Shown piece by piece: positions 1 to 8,934 of a stretch of DNA of 64,000 nt. Under the pieces are notes generated by a model, which did no database searches, had not been told where the DNA came from, and was given only the letters and a program-made list of their open reading frames with translations. The translations under genes were made by a program, and so were the position numbers. Position 1 is the stretch's first letter. Every line of letters starts with the position of its first letter. Source of the stretch: Micromonospora sp. DSM 45708 (GTDB lineage Bacteria; Actinomycetota; Actinomycetes; Mycobacteriales; Micromonosporaceae); assembly GCF_039566955.1 (NCBI RefSeq), contig NZ_CP154796.1, positions 6,572,001 through 6,636,000 of the forward strand. The letters run 5' to 3'.

Positions 1-620
1 CGGCCGAGGCGTTCCGGCGTCCAGTCCGTGCCGCTGCGCACGGCCGGGCCGGTGGTCCGGTACGGCGCACCCGCCGCCGGCGCCGCCTCACCGGCCGGTC
101 GGTCGGCGGTGCCGCTGCTGTCCCCGCCCGTGTCCGCCAGCCGGCCGACGCCGAGGCTGACCGCGGCGACCGAGGCGGCGGCCAACGCCACCGGGCCGGC
201 GAGCCGGGCCCAGCGCCGGGAGCGTCGTCCGGGCCCGGTGTGCCGCTCGGGGCGGGTGGCCGTGCCGGGCGGGCGGGTCGCCCGGCCGGGCTGCGCCGGC
301 ACGACGACCGGTGCCGCGTCCCGGCCGGCGTGACCGGGCACGTGGTCGGCGGCCGGGACGGGGCCGGCGCCGGCGAGCGCGGCCGTGATCCGGTCGGCCA
401 CCGCCGCCGGCAGCTCCGGCGCGGGCGACGACGCCCAGGCGGCGAGGTCGGCGTGCACCAGGTCGAGCGCGCCGGCCAGGGTCGCGTACGCCGCGCGCCA
501 GGCCGGGTCCTGCTCGACCAGCCGGGCCACGGTCGCCTGCTCGGGGGTGCCGTCCAGCGCCCCGCCGAGGTAGTCGGCGAGGAGGTCGTGGTCGACCTCG
601 CTGAACTCCCGCGAACTCAC
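1..620 (-). CDS. Membrane anti-sigma factor of SigM (partial, 3' end off window)
   Basis: About 206 codons are visible; the C-terminus lies beyond the left edge. The GTG start at 620 overlaps the sigM stop codon in a GTGA, so translation is probably coupled. The N-terminal 110 residues are mostly helical and acidic (begins MSSREFSEVDHDLL), then comes a Pro/Arg-rich stretch, one membrane segment at about residues 138-157 and a Ser/Gly-rich outer part. I see no cysteine, so the classic HxxxCxxC zinc anti-sigma motif is absent. Position directly after sigM matches the SigM anti-sigma gene of Streptomyces and M. tuberculosis (Rv3912). The role as SigM antagonist is inferred from position and topology. 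Confidence 0.75.
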   Translation of the reverse strand, partial: MSSREFSEVDHDLLADYLGGALDGTPEQATVARLVEQDPAWRAAYATLAGALDLVHADLAAWASSPAPELPAAVADRITAALAGAGPVPAADHVPGHAGRDAAPVVVPAQPGRATRPPGTATRPERHTGPGRRSRRWARLAGPVALAAASVAAVSLGVGRLADTGGDSSGTADRPAGEAAPAAGAPYRTTGPAVRSGTDWTPERLG

Positions 621-1327
621 GGCTCCTCCTGGCTGACGTCCGGCCGGGTGAGTCCCGACGAGGATCGGACGCCTTCGGGCGGCCGACGGTTCCCTGTGGT
701 GACCCGGGGCACGTCCACCGCGTCGTCGGCACCGGTACGCAGGTGCCCCAGCAGCACGGCGAGTCGTGCCCGGCCCCGGGCGCACCGGCTCTTCACCGTC
801 CCCTCGGCGACGTCGAGGATCCGGGCCACCTCGGCCACCGGGTAACCCTGCACGTCCACCAGGACCAGCGCGGCCCGCTGCTCCGCCGGCAGGGCCGCGA
901 GCGCCTGCCGGACCACCAGCGCGGTGTCGTGGTCGGGGGCGGGCGCGGCCGGCTCGACGCCACCGGTGTGGCGTCCGGGCTCCCCGTCGGTGTGCACCCC
1001 GTCGGGCAGCGGGACGGTCGCGTGGGTCTGCCGTCGCCGCATCCGGTCCAGGCACGCGTTCACCACGATCCGGTGCAGCCAGGTGGTGACCGCCGAGTCG
1101 CCCCGGAAACGGGCCGCGGCGCGGTGCGCCGACAGCATCGCGTCCTGGAGCGCGTCGGCCGCCTCCTCGCGGTCACCTGCCGTCCGCAGCGCCACCGCCC
1201 AGAGGCGGTCGCGGTGCCGGTGGAACAGCTCGGTGAAGGCGTCGCGGTCGCCCGCGACGTGGGCCCGGAGCAGCTCCAGGTCGGAGCCGGCCGGCGGGCC
1301 GTCGCCGGTCGCCGACCAGCGGCTCAC
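617..1327 (-). CDS. sigM: ECF RNA polymerase sigma factor, SigM type
   Basis: A 236-residue ECF sigma factor that directs RNA polymerase to envelope-stress promoters in related species. Region 2 lies at about residues 17-90 (DALQDAMLSAHRAAARF, then FRGDSAVTTWLHRIVVNACLD) and region 4 at about 135-190 (LPAEQRAALVLVDVQGYPVAEVA, then GTVKSRCARGRARL). A charged tail of about 40 residues follows. The GTG start sits in a GTGA overlap with the upstream pseudokinase gene, and the end overlaps the anti-sigma gene the same way. The name rests on this gene order (murJ - pseudokinase - sigM - anti-sigma), which is shared with Streptomyces and Mycobacterium. Confidence 0.88.
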   Translation of the reverse strand: MSRWSATGDGPPAGSDLELLRAHVAGDRDAFTELFHRHRDRLWAVALRTAGDREEAADALQDAMLSAHRAAARFRGDSAVTTWLHRIVVNACLDRMRRRQTHATVPLPDGVHTDGEPGRHTGGVEPAAPAPDHDTALVVRQALAALPAEQRAALVLVDVQGYPVAEVARILDVAEGTVKSRCARGRARLAVLLGHLRTGADDAVDVPRVTTGNRRPPEGVRSSSGLTRPDVSQEEP

Positions 1328-3054
1328 GAGCCCTGGACCGTGATCTCCTGGACCCCGATCTTCCAGCCGCTGCCGTCGTCCTTCTTCGGCAGCTCGGTGA
1401 TCCAGAAGAGGAGGTACTGGTACTTCTGGGCCGGGTCGAACCCGTTGAAAATCATCTTGGTGCCGTCGTGGTCCTCGAACGGCTGCCCGATCACGGTGGG
1501 GTACGCCGCGACGAGGTCCTTGTCGCCCTTGGAGGTGGACGGGAACTCACCGTTGGTGCCGGCGCGCAGCTCGGCCGAGGCGCCGGTGGACGAGAGCGTG
1601 GCCTGGAGCGACTTGACCGTGTGCGGGGCGCCGAGGTCGATCCAGACGCCCATGCCCTTCTTCAGGCCGCCGAACTTGCCGTTGTTCCGGTAGGTCTGGG
1701 TCTCCCAGCCCTCGTCGTCGCTGCCGTCGATGACTTTTTCGGCGTTGCGCACCTCGGCGCGGTCCCCGCTCTCCGGGTCGATGATCCGGACGTCGGAGAC
1801 GGTGAGCTTGCGGACCGGCGCGGCGGCCTCGGTGCTGCCGCCCGTGGCGGGGGCGCTGCCGGTCGGCTGGGCCACCGGCTGCTTGTCGTCGTCGCCGCCG
1901 CCGAGCACGCTGATCCCGACGAGCAACCCGACCAGCGCCACCACCAGCAGGGCGGCGATGCCCAGGGCGACCTTGCGTCCGCCGGCCGCGGCCAGCGGCG
2001 AGGACGGCTCCTCGCCGGGGTCGGCGGTGAAGCGCAGCGGGCCGGCCTGCTCCAGGAACTGCTCGTCGGCCGGGATGTCGAGCCGGCTCAACTCGGCGGA
2101 CAGCACGTCCGACGAGGGCGGGGCGATCTCCGGGTCGAGCAGGTCCATGGTGAGGTCGTCGAGGTACGCCGGCACCCCGGCGCGCACCTGCCGGGGCGCG
2201 GCGATGCTGCCGCTGGCGTCCCGGACGGCGTCCGGCAGGGCGGCCCGGCCGTGCCCGGCGGTGGCGCCGTGCAGCGGCGCCTCACCGTGCGGCCAGTGCC
2301 CGGTCAGCGCGAAGTAGAGCACCCCGCCGACGGCCCGCAGGTCGTTTTCCTGGCTGTCCGCCCCGTCGGTACGCGCGTCGGCCAGCACCACGCGGCCGTC
2401 GTCGCTGATCATCACCGTGCCGGGGTGGAGGTTGCCGTGCACCATGCCGGTGGCGTGCACCGCGGCCAGGGCGCTGGCGACGGCGTTGCCGATCGCGGTC
2501 GCGCGGGCCGGGTCCAGCGGCCCGTCGGCGGCGACCATCTCCCGCAGCGACTGGCCGTCCACCCACTCGCGGACCACGTAGGCCCGGTCGTCCTCGTCGA
2601 TGGCGTCGTAGACGCCGACCAGGTTGGGGTGGATGACCCGGCTGGCCGCGACGGCGGCCTGGAGCATCTCGGTGGCGGAGTCACCGCCGGGGTAGCGGAG
2701 AACCACCGCGACGGGCCGGCGCAGCACCACGTCGACCCCGCGCCAGACCAGCCGGCCGGCACTGTCGTTGTTGATGTGCTCGACCAGTTCGTAGCGCTCG
2801 GCGAGGAGCTCACCGACTGTGGGAGCACCGAGGGTCACGACCGCGGGAGAGGTTTCCTCCGCTTCCTGACCCTCGCCGACCTGGGTCACCCGTCCTCCCT
2901 CGGTGATCGTGTCGATCGATGGACCCGTGCTGCTGGGCATGTGGCTTCCCGCTCTGGCTTCGGTGGAACCGGCACGGTCGGCGTCGACGCCCACGTCGAC
3001 GCCGGACGTACCCGTCGAGAGCGACCTTACCCGGGATGCCCGGTTCTCCGACAT
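1324..3054 (-). CDS. Membrane pseudokinase with extracellular lectin-like domain (MurJ partner)
   Basis: A 576-residue protein. Residues 1-80 are a disordered Ser/Thr-rich tail; about 85-320 is a Ser/Thr-kinase fold lacking key residues. The VAIK lysine is replaced (VAVVLRY), the catalytic HRDLKPxN reads HGNLHPGTV, and DFG reads ADA, so phosphotransfer is unlikely. One membrane helix lies at about 360-382. After a Pro/Thr linker the C-terminal 150 residues look like a discoidin/carbohydrate-binding jelly roll (WIDLGAPHTVKSLQATLSS). In M. tuberculosis the same parts are fused to MurJ in Rv3910, where the phosphorylated pseudokinase recruits FhaA to control lipid II export. Here it is a separate gene, translationally coupled to sigM. 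The ATG start has a GGGAAG site. Confidence 0.85.
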   Translation of the reverse strand: MSENRASRVRSLSTGTSGVDVGVDADRAGSTEARAGSHMPSSTGPSIDTITEGGRVTQVGEGQEAEETSPAVVTLGAPTVGELLAERYELVEHINNDSAGRLVWRGVDVVLRRPVAVVLRYPGGDSATEMLQAAVAASRVIHPNLVGVYDAIDEDDRAYVVREWVDGQSLREMVAADGPLDPARATAIGNAVASALAAVHATGMVHGNLHPGTVMISDDGRVVLADARTDGADSQENDLRAVGGVLYFALTGHWPHGEAPLHGATAGHGRAALPDAVRDASGSIAAPRQVRAGVPAYLDDLTMDLLDPEIAPPSSDVLSAELSRLDIPADEQFLEQAGPLRFTADPGEEPSSPLAAAGGRKVALGIAALLVVALVGLLVGISVLGGGDDDKQPVAQPTGSAPATGGSTEAAAPVRKLTVSDVRIIDPESGDRAEVRNAEKVIDGSDDEGWETQTYRNNGKFGGLKKGMGVWIDLGAPHTVKSLQATLSSTGASAELRAGTNGEFPSTSKGDKDLVAAYPTVIGQPFEDHDGTKMIFNGFDPAQKYQYLLFWITELPKKDDGSGWKIGVQEITVQGS

Positions 3055-3209
3055 GTCATCTTCCCGCTGCGGCGGGCGGGAAGCCAGCCACCGCGGACAC
3101 GCACCGCCAATCTAGAGGTTGACGGCAAGTGATCGGCGCAGGGGCGTACCGGTGTGGCGCGCCGGGGGTTTCCCCGTCCCGGCCTGGGCACCCTCGTCCG
3201 TACGGTTGG

Positions 3210-3261
3210 TTGTCCACAGGCCGAGAGGCCCACTGGACGGCGGAATCCCGAGTTATCCACA
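3210..3261 (+). promoter_or_regulatory. Pair of DnaA-box sequences between murJ and the pseudokinase gene
   Basis: TTGTCCACA at 3210-3218 (the actinobacterial consensus) and TTATCCACA at 3253-3261 (the E. coli consensus) lie in the same orientation 43 bases apart, in the 259-base gap between two minus-strand genes. They could bind DnaA near the expected origin side of the chromosome and influence transcription of the pseudokinase-sigM operon. Binding is inferred from sequence alone. Confidence 0.5.
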
Positions 3262-3313
3262 GCCGTATCCCCAGCCTGGTGATCCTCGTTCACCGTCGGT
3301 CACGGGTGGGCGC

Positions 3314-5065
3314 TCAGCGCCCGAGCCGCCGTCGCACCATGCCGACGACCTCGGTGATCTCACCGATCCGCAGCAGCATGGCCAGCCCGAGGTACGTCCC
3401 GCCGATCGCCGCGCCGCCGATCACCAACTGGGCCGCGGCGGCGAACCAGCTCAGCTTCGCCGGGTCGCCCGGCAGCACCGCGACCACGAGCACCCCGACC
3501 AGCGCGGCGCCGAGCGCGGCCACCACGACCCGGCCGAGCGTGCGCATGATCCGGCCCAACCCGATCCGGCCCACCCGGGGCCGCAGCAGCATCGCCGAGA
3601 TGATGGCCGCGGCCAGGTACGACACCGCGTTGCCGAGCATCATCCCGGCCGCCGCGAACGTGTTCGAGAAGAGCAGGAAGAGGCCCACCTGGAGCAGGAC
3701 ACGCAGGATCACCACCGGAATGTTGATCAACGCCGGGGTGCGGGTGTCGGGCAGCGCGTAGAACGCGAACGTGAAGAGCTGGCTGACCGCGAACGGCACC
3801 AGCCCGAGCGCCGCGACCAGCAGCACGGTCGAGGTGGCCACCGCGTTGTCGCCGGTGAACGCGCCGTAGCGGAACACCACCACGGAGATCGGCGCGGCCA
3901 GCACCGCGTAGCAGACCGCGATCGGGGCCAGCACCGCGGTGACCATCCGGGTGCCCCGGGACAGGTCGGCGGTGACGTCGCCGAACCGGCCCTCGGCGGC
4001 AGCCGCGCTCATCCGGGGCATCAGCGCGGTGATGATCGAGACGGCGATGATGCCGTGCGCCATCATCAACAGCAGGAAGACGTTGTTGTAGATCAGCAGA
4101 CCGGCGTTGTCGCCGTCGCCGCCGGTCGCCCGGCTGAGCAGGTTCACCACCACGAAGAGGCCGAGCTGGTTGACCGCGACGTAGCAGAACATCCAGGCGC
4201 CGAGCCGGGCCAGCTCGCGTAGCCCCAGCTCCCGGAAGTCGAACCGCAGCTTCCACCGGAAGCCGACCTTCCGCAGCGCCGGCAGCAGGCCGACCGCCTG
4301 CACCCCCACGCCGAGCAGCGAGCCGCCGCCGACCAGCAGGATCCGGTCCCAGCCGACCTCGCCGGGGCGCAGCGCGGTCGCGCCGTAGACGACGATGTAG
4401 AGGCCGAACGTGCCGATCGAGACGAGGTTGTTGAGGATCGGCGCCCACATCGGGGCGGCGAAGTGCCCCCGGGTGTTCAGCACGGCGGCGATCAGCGCGC
4501 TGATGCCGGTGAAGAACAGCATCGGCAGCATCAGGTACGACAGCCGGGTGACCAGCAGCGTGTACGCCGGGTCCTTCCCGCCGGCGGCGTAGAGCGCGGT
4601 CAGCACCGGGGCCAGCACCACCGCGATCAGCGCGGTCACGGCCAGCGCCAGCACCGCCAGGGTCAACAGCCGCTGGGCGTACGCCTCGCCCCGGTCCGCG
4701 TCCGCCTTGCGACGGCGTACCAGCACCGGGATCAGCACGCTGGTCAGCACACCGCCCAGCAGGAACTCGTACACCTGGTTCGGCAGGAACTGGGCGGTGG
4801 TGAACGCGTCGCCGACCATGGTGCCGAGCGCGGCGCCGATCATCAGGTTGCGGACGAACCCGGTACCGCGGCTGACCAGGCTGCCGATCGCCATCACCGC
4901 GCTGTTCGCCGCGGCGCTGGTCTCGGCGACCACCTCCTGCGGCGGCGCCACCGCCTCGACGCCCGGCTGGTTCAGCGGGTCCGCCGAGATGAAGGTGGCG
5001 CCGTCGTCCGGCGGCAGGCCGCCGCCGTGCGCGTTCGCGCTGCGGTAGAGCCCGCCGCCGCTCAT
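3314..5065 (-). CDS. murJ: Lipid II flippase MurJ (MviN family)
   Basis: A 583-residue polytopic protein of the MOP superfamily that flips lipid-linked peptidoglycan precursor across the membrane. A cytoplasmic tail of about 50 residues precedes the first helix; the family opening SLVSRGTGFVRNLMIGAALG is present and about 14 membrane segments follow. It ends MVRRRLGR soon after the last helix, so the C-terminal pseudokinase of mycobacterial MviN is missing and is instead encoded by the next gene. The ATG at 5065 has a good GGGAGG site eight bases upstream. It is divergent from pcnA. Confidence 0.95.
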   Translation of the reverse strand: MSGGGLYRSANAHGGGLPPDDGATFISADPLNQPGVEAVAPPQEVVAETSAAANSAVMAIGSLVSRGTGFVRNLMIGAALGTMVGDAFTTAQFLPNQVYEFLLGGVLTSVLIPVLVRRRKADADRGEAYAQRLLTLAVLALAVTALIAVVLAPVLTALYAAGGKDPAYTLLVTRLSYLMLPMLFFTGISALIAAVLNTRGHFAAPMWAPILNNLVSIGTFGLYIVVYGATALRPGEVGWDRILLVGGGSLLGVGVQAVGLLPALRKVGFRWKLRFDFRELGLRELARLGAWMFCYVAVNQLGLFVVVNLLSRATGGDGDNAGLLIYNNVFLLLMMAHGIIAVSIITALMPRMSAAAAEGRFGDVTADLSRGTRMVTAVLAPIAVCYAVLAAPISVVVFRYGAFTGDNAVATSTVLLVAALGLVPFAVSQLFTFAFYALPDTRTPALINIPVVILRVLLQVGLFLLFSNTFAAAGMMLGNAVSYLAAAIISAMLLRPRVGRIGLGRIMRTLGRVVVAALGAALVGVLVVAVLPGDPAKLSWFAAAAQLVIGGAAIGGTYLGLAMLLRIGEITEVVGMVRRRLGR

Positions 5066-5196
5066 CTCACAGCCTCCCAGGGGACGTCGGAACCGGGCCC
5101 CGACGGCCCCGCACCACCGGAACCTTAGTCAACCTCGGCCGGTTACCCGCGCCCGGCGCGGTCGATCCACCCCCGGCCCGCTAGGCTGGCGATCCC

Positions 5197-6654
5197 ATGT
5201 CCGAAGCCTCCGCCTCCGCCGCCGATCGCCGTGAGCTGACCGCCGCGCAGCGCAACGCCGTCGCCGAACTGCTCCGCGTCTCCCCGGTCGCCGACGAGCT
5301 GGGTCGGCGCTTTGCCCGTGCCGGTCACGAGCTGCACCTGGTGGGCGGATCGGTGCGGGACGCGCTGCTCGGCCGGCTCGGCAACGACCTCGACTTCTGC
5401 ACCGACGCGCACCCGGACCAGACCGTGAAGATCATCCGGGGCTGGGCCGAGTCGATCTGGGAGACCGGACGCGAGTTCGGCACCATCGCCTGCCAGCGCG
5501 ACGGCCTCAACCTGGAGATCACCACCTTCCGCGCCGAGGTCTACGACCAGGTGAGCCGCAACCCGGTGGTGCAGTACGGCACCAGCCTGACCGAGGACCT
5601 GAAGCGTCGCGACTTCACCGTCAACGCGATGGCGGTGAGCCTCCCGGACCACCGGTTCACCGACCCGTACGGCGGTCTGGACGACCTCGCCGCCAAGGTC
5701 ATCCGTACGCCCGGCACGCCGCAGGAGTCGTTCCGCGACGATCCCCTGCGGATGCTGCGCGCGGCCCGGTTCGCCGCCCAGCTCCGCTTCGCCGTCCACC
5801 CCGAGGTCCGCGCGGCGATGGCCCGGATGGCGTCCGACCTCGACCGCATCACCGCCGAGCGGATCCGGGACGAGTTCACCAAGCTGCTCTGCGGGGCCGA
5901 CCCGGTGACCGGGCTGCGCCTGCTTGTCGACACCGGCCTGGCCGAGCGCTTCCTGCCGGAGCTGACCGGCCTCAAGCTCACCATCGACGAGCACGCCCAG
6001 CACAAGGACGTCTACGAGCACACGCTCACCGTGGTCGTCAACGCCATGTCGATGGAGTCCGACGGCTGCGACTTCGTGCTGCGGATGGCCGCGCTGATGC
6101 ACGACGTCGGCAAGCCGGGCACCAAGGCGGTCGGTCCGGACGGCCGGGTCAGCTTCCACCACCACGAGGTGGTCGGGGCGCGGCTGACCAAGGCCCGGAT
6201 GAAGGCGCTGCGCTACCCCAAGGACGTCACCTCGCAGGTGGTCAAGCTGGTCGGGCTGCACCTGCGTTTCTACGGGTACGGCCGGGGCGAGTGGACCGAC
6301 TCGGCGGTCCGCCGGTACGTGACCGATGCCGGTGACCTGCTGTCCCGGCTGCACAAGCTGACCCGTTCCGACTGCACCACCCGCAACCGGCGCAAGGCCG
6401 CCCAGCTCGCGGCCGACTACGACGCGTTGGAGGAGCGGATCGCCCGGATCGCCGCCGAGGAGGACCTGGCCCGGGTCCGGCCCGACCTGGACGGCAACGC
6501 GATCATGGAGCTGCTCGGCGTGCCGCCGGGGCCGGTGGTCGGCCGCGCCTGGGCGCACCTCAAGGAGCTGCGCCTGGAGCGTGGCCCGCTGGACCGGGAC
6601 GAGGCCGAGGCGGAGCTGCTGCGCTGGGCCCGCGGCGAGGGCATCGTCGGCTGA
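5197..6654 (+). CDS. pcnA: CCA tRNA nucleotidyltransferase / PcnA family
   Basis: A 485-residue nucleotidyltransferase that adds or repairs the 3' CCA end of tRNA. The class II head domain shows GGSVRDALLGRLGNDLDFCTDA with the DxD metal residues, then RRDFTVNAMA and the RMLRAARFAAQL region. A C-terminal HD domain begins near residue 300 (LMHDVGKP, then HHHEVVG), as in actinobacterial PcnA (Rv3907c). TAGGCT lies nine bases before the ATG and no Shine-Dalgarno is visible, so the mRNA may be leaderless. In Streptomyces and Mycobacterium this gene also neighbours murJ. Confidence 0.93.
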   Translation: MSEASASAADRRELTAAQRNAVAELLRVSPVADELGRRFARAGHELHLVGGSVRDALLGRLGNDLDFCTDAHPDQTVKIIRGWAESIWETGREFGTIACQRDGLNLEITTFRAEVYDQVSRNPVVQYGTSLTEDLKRRDFTVNAMAVSLPDHRFTDPYGGLDDLAAKVIRTPGTPQESFRDDPLRMLRAARFAAQLRFAVHPEVRAAMARMASDLDRITAERIRDEFTKLLCGADPVTGLRLLVDTGLAERFLPELTGLKLTIDEHAQHKDVYEHTLTVVVNAMSMESDGCDFVLRMAALMHDVGKPGTKAVGPDGRVSFHHHEVVGARLTKARMKALRYPKDVTSQVVKLVGLHLRFYGYGRGEWTDSAVRRYVTDAGDLLSRLHKLTRSDCTTRNRRKAAQLAADYDALEERIARIAAEEDLARVRPDLDGNAIMELLGVPPGPVVGRAWAHLKELRLERGPLDRDEAEAELLRWARGEGIVG

Positions 6655-6836
6655 TCCGCCGGCTGGGAAAAAGCGACGACGATACGCCGGCGTGTCGACC
6701 GAACGGTTGACGTGTTCCGGTCGATCTCTGCCGCATGATGTTGGTCATCGCCAGCCCCCCGCTCGACGGGCGCGGCTGTCCTGATCTCATCCGCCCGTCC
6801 GATCCGGACGGTCGCTGGACACGGGGAGACAATTCG

Positions 6837-8876
6837 GTGTCACGTCCCGGCGCGCTGCGCCGCTCCGCGCTGGTGGGGCTCGCCCTCACCTCCGCCACCT
6901 CGATCATCTGCGCCGCCACCGGCGGCGCCGCCCTGGCCGATCCGGTCGCCCCGCCGCGTGGCGACGTCCGGGGCGCCGGCACGACCAGCGCCGTGCCCGG
7001 CAGCTACATCGTCGTCCTGAAGGACGGCAAGGCCAGCCCGGCCAAGGTGCGGTCCACCGCGTCGGCCCTCACCGGCGAGCACGGCGGTTCCGTCCGGCAG
7101 GTGTTCAGCCGGGCCTTGCACGGCTACTCCGCCGCCATGGACCGCCGGCAGGCGGAGCGGCTCGCCGCCGACCCGGCCGTCGCGTACGTCCAGCAGGTCC
7201 AGCGCTGGAAGACCTCCGGCAGCCAGACCACGCCGCCGTGGGGACTGGACCGGATCGACCAGCTCAAGCCGAAGACCGACGGCCGGTACACCTACCCGGC
7301 GACCGGCGCCGGGGTCACCGCGTACGTCATCGACACCGGCATCGACATCGACCACAAGGACTTCGGCGGGCGGGCGAGCTACGGCTACGACGCCGTCGAC
7401 GGCGACGACGTCGCGCAGGACTGCAACGGTCACGGCACGCACGTGGCCGGCACGGTGGGCGGGACGAAGTACGGCGTGGCCAAGGACGTCGAGCTCGTCG
7501 CCGTGCGGGTGCTCGACTGCGACGGCGCCGGTCGCACCGACCAGGTGCTGGCCGGCATCGAATGGGTCACCGCCAACGCGGTCAAGCCGGCGGTGGCCAA
7601 CATGAGCCTGGGTTCCGACCGGGTCGACCAGGCGATCAACGACGCGGTCACCCGTTCCATCGCCTCCGGCGTCACGTACGCGGTCGCGGCCGGCAACGAG
7701 TCGGCGGACGCCTGCACGGTCTCGCCGGCGAGCGTGCCGGCGGCGATCACGGTCGGAGCCACCGACCGGCTCGACTTCCGGGCCCGGTTCTCCAACTACG
7801 GGTCCTGCCTGGACACGTTCGCGCCGGGCGCCGGCATCGTCTCGGCGGAGCAGGGCACCACCGACGGGTCGGTGGCGATGAGCGGCACCTCGATGGCGTC
7901 CCCGCACGTGGCGGGCGCCGCCGCGCTGCTGCTGGAGGCGCACCCGACCTGGACGCCGCAGCAGGTGCGCGACTCCGTCGTCACCACCGGCATCGGCGGC
8001 GCGGTGCACGACAGCATGGGCTCGCTGGACCGGCTCCTGCACCTCGGCACGGTCCCCACGGCGCGTGGCTCGTACGGGCTCAAGGCCCGGGCCAACGGCC
8101 GCTACGTCGTGGCGGAGAGCGCCGGGACGAAGCCGCTGATCGCGCGCGGCACCACCATCGGCGCCTGGGAGAAGTTCGACGTGGTCGACGCCGGCGGTGG
8201 CCTGTACGGCCTGCGCGCCCGCGTCACCAACAAGTTCGTCACGGCGGAGAGCGCCGGCGCGAAGCCGTTGATCGCGCGCGGCACCACCATCGGCGCCTGG
8301 GAGAAGTTCCAGATCGTCGACAACACCGACGGCACGGTCAGCCTGAAGGCCACGGTCAACGGCCGGTACGTCACCGCGCCGAGCGCCACCTCCCCGCTGA
8401 TCGCCAGCAAGACCTCGATCGGCGCCGCGGAGAAGTTCGACTTCGACGCGCCGGCCCCGATCGTCGGCATCAAGGCGGTGGCCGGCGGCCGGTACGTCAC
8501 GGCGGAGAGCGGCGGCGCGAAGCCGCTGATCCCCCGCTCGACGACGGTCGGTGCCTGGGAGAAGTACGAGGTGGTCAGCGACGGCGACGGCTTCTTCGGC
8601 CTGAAGGCGCTGGCCAACGGCAAGTTCGTGGCGGCGGAGAGCGCCGGTGCGAAGCCGCTGATCGCGCGCAGCACCTCGATCGGCGCGTGGGAGGCGTTCG
8701 TCTTCCTCGACTACTACGGTGACGGCTCGGTGAGCCTCTACGCCAACGCCAACGGCAAGGCGGTCACCGCCGGCAGCGCCGGCACCAGCCAGCTCGTCGC
8801 GAGTCGCGTCATCGACTGGGACAGCGACACCCTCGGTCTGGGCGCCGGCGAGAAGTTCGTCCTCGCCGTGCTCTGA
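6837..8876 (+). CDS. Secreted S8 subtilisin-like protease with six C-terminal beta-trefoil repeats
   Basis: A 679-residue secreted serine protease. I chose the GTG at 6837 because GGGGAGA lies seven bases before it and it gives a normal signal peptide (basic RRSALVGLAL, cleavage near ALADP). An I9 propeptide (GSYIVVLKDG) follows. The catalytic triad is Asp about 164 (DTGIDIDH), His about 198 (GHGTHVAGT) and Ser about 348 (GTSMASPHVAG). The last 280 residues hold six repeats of 43-45 residues of the type YGLKARANGRYVVAES ... GAWEKF, consistent with two fascin-like beta-trefoils, which in other exoenzymes bind carbohydrate or protein. An upstream ATG at 6735 is possible but would bury the signal peptide. 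Confidence 0.9.
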   Translation: MSRPGALRRSALVGLALTSATSIICAATGGAALADPVAPPRGDVRGAGTTSAVPGSYIVVLKDGKASPAKVRSTASALTGEHGGSVRQVFSRALHGYSAAMDRRQAERLAADPAVAYVQQVQRWKTSGSQTTPPWGLDRIDQLKPKTDGRYTYPATGAGVTAYVIDTGIDIDHKDFGGRASYGYDAVDGDDVAQDCNGHGTHVAGTVGGTKYGVAKDVELVAVRVLDCDGAGRTDQVLAGIEWVTANAVKPAVANMSLGSDRVDQAINDAVTRSIASGVTYAVAAGNESADACTVSPASVPAAITVGATDRLDFRARFSNYGSCLDTFAPGAGIVSAEQGTTDGSVAMSGTSMASPHVAGAAALLLEAHPTWTPQQVRDSVVTTGIGGAVHDSMGSLDRLLHLGTVPTARGSYGLKARANGRYVVAESAGTKPLIARGTTIGAWEKFDVVDAGGGLYGLRARVTNKFVTAESAGAKPLIARGTTIGAWEKFQIVDNTDGTVSLKATVNGRYVTAPSATSPLIASKTSIGAAEKFDFDAPAPIVGIKAVAGGRYVTAESGGAKPLIPRSTTVGAWEKYEVVSDGDGFFGLKALANGKFVAAESAGAKPLIARSTSIGAWEAFVFLDYYGDGSVSLYANANGKAVTAGSAGTSQLVASRVIDWDSDTLGLGAGEKFVLAVL

Positions 8877-8889
8877 CCCGTACCACCGC

Positions 8890-8931
8890 ACGGCGCCCGC
8901 CGGCTCCCCGAGGGGAACCGGCGGGCGCCGT
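8890..8931. terminator. Bidirectional terminator hairpin
   Basis: Perfect 14-base arms ACGGCGCCCGCCGG (8890-8903) and CCGGCGGGCGCCGT (8918-8931) with a further CTCCCC/GGGGA pairing inside. It sits between the convergent protease and flotillin genes and has no strong U-tract, as is usual in this phylum. Confidence 0.75.
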
Positions 8932-8934
8932 CGT

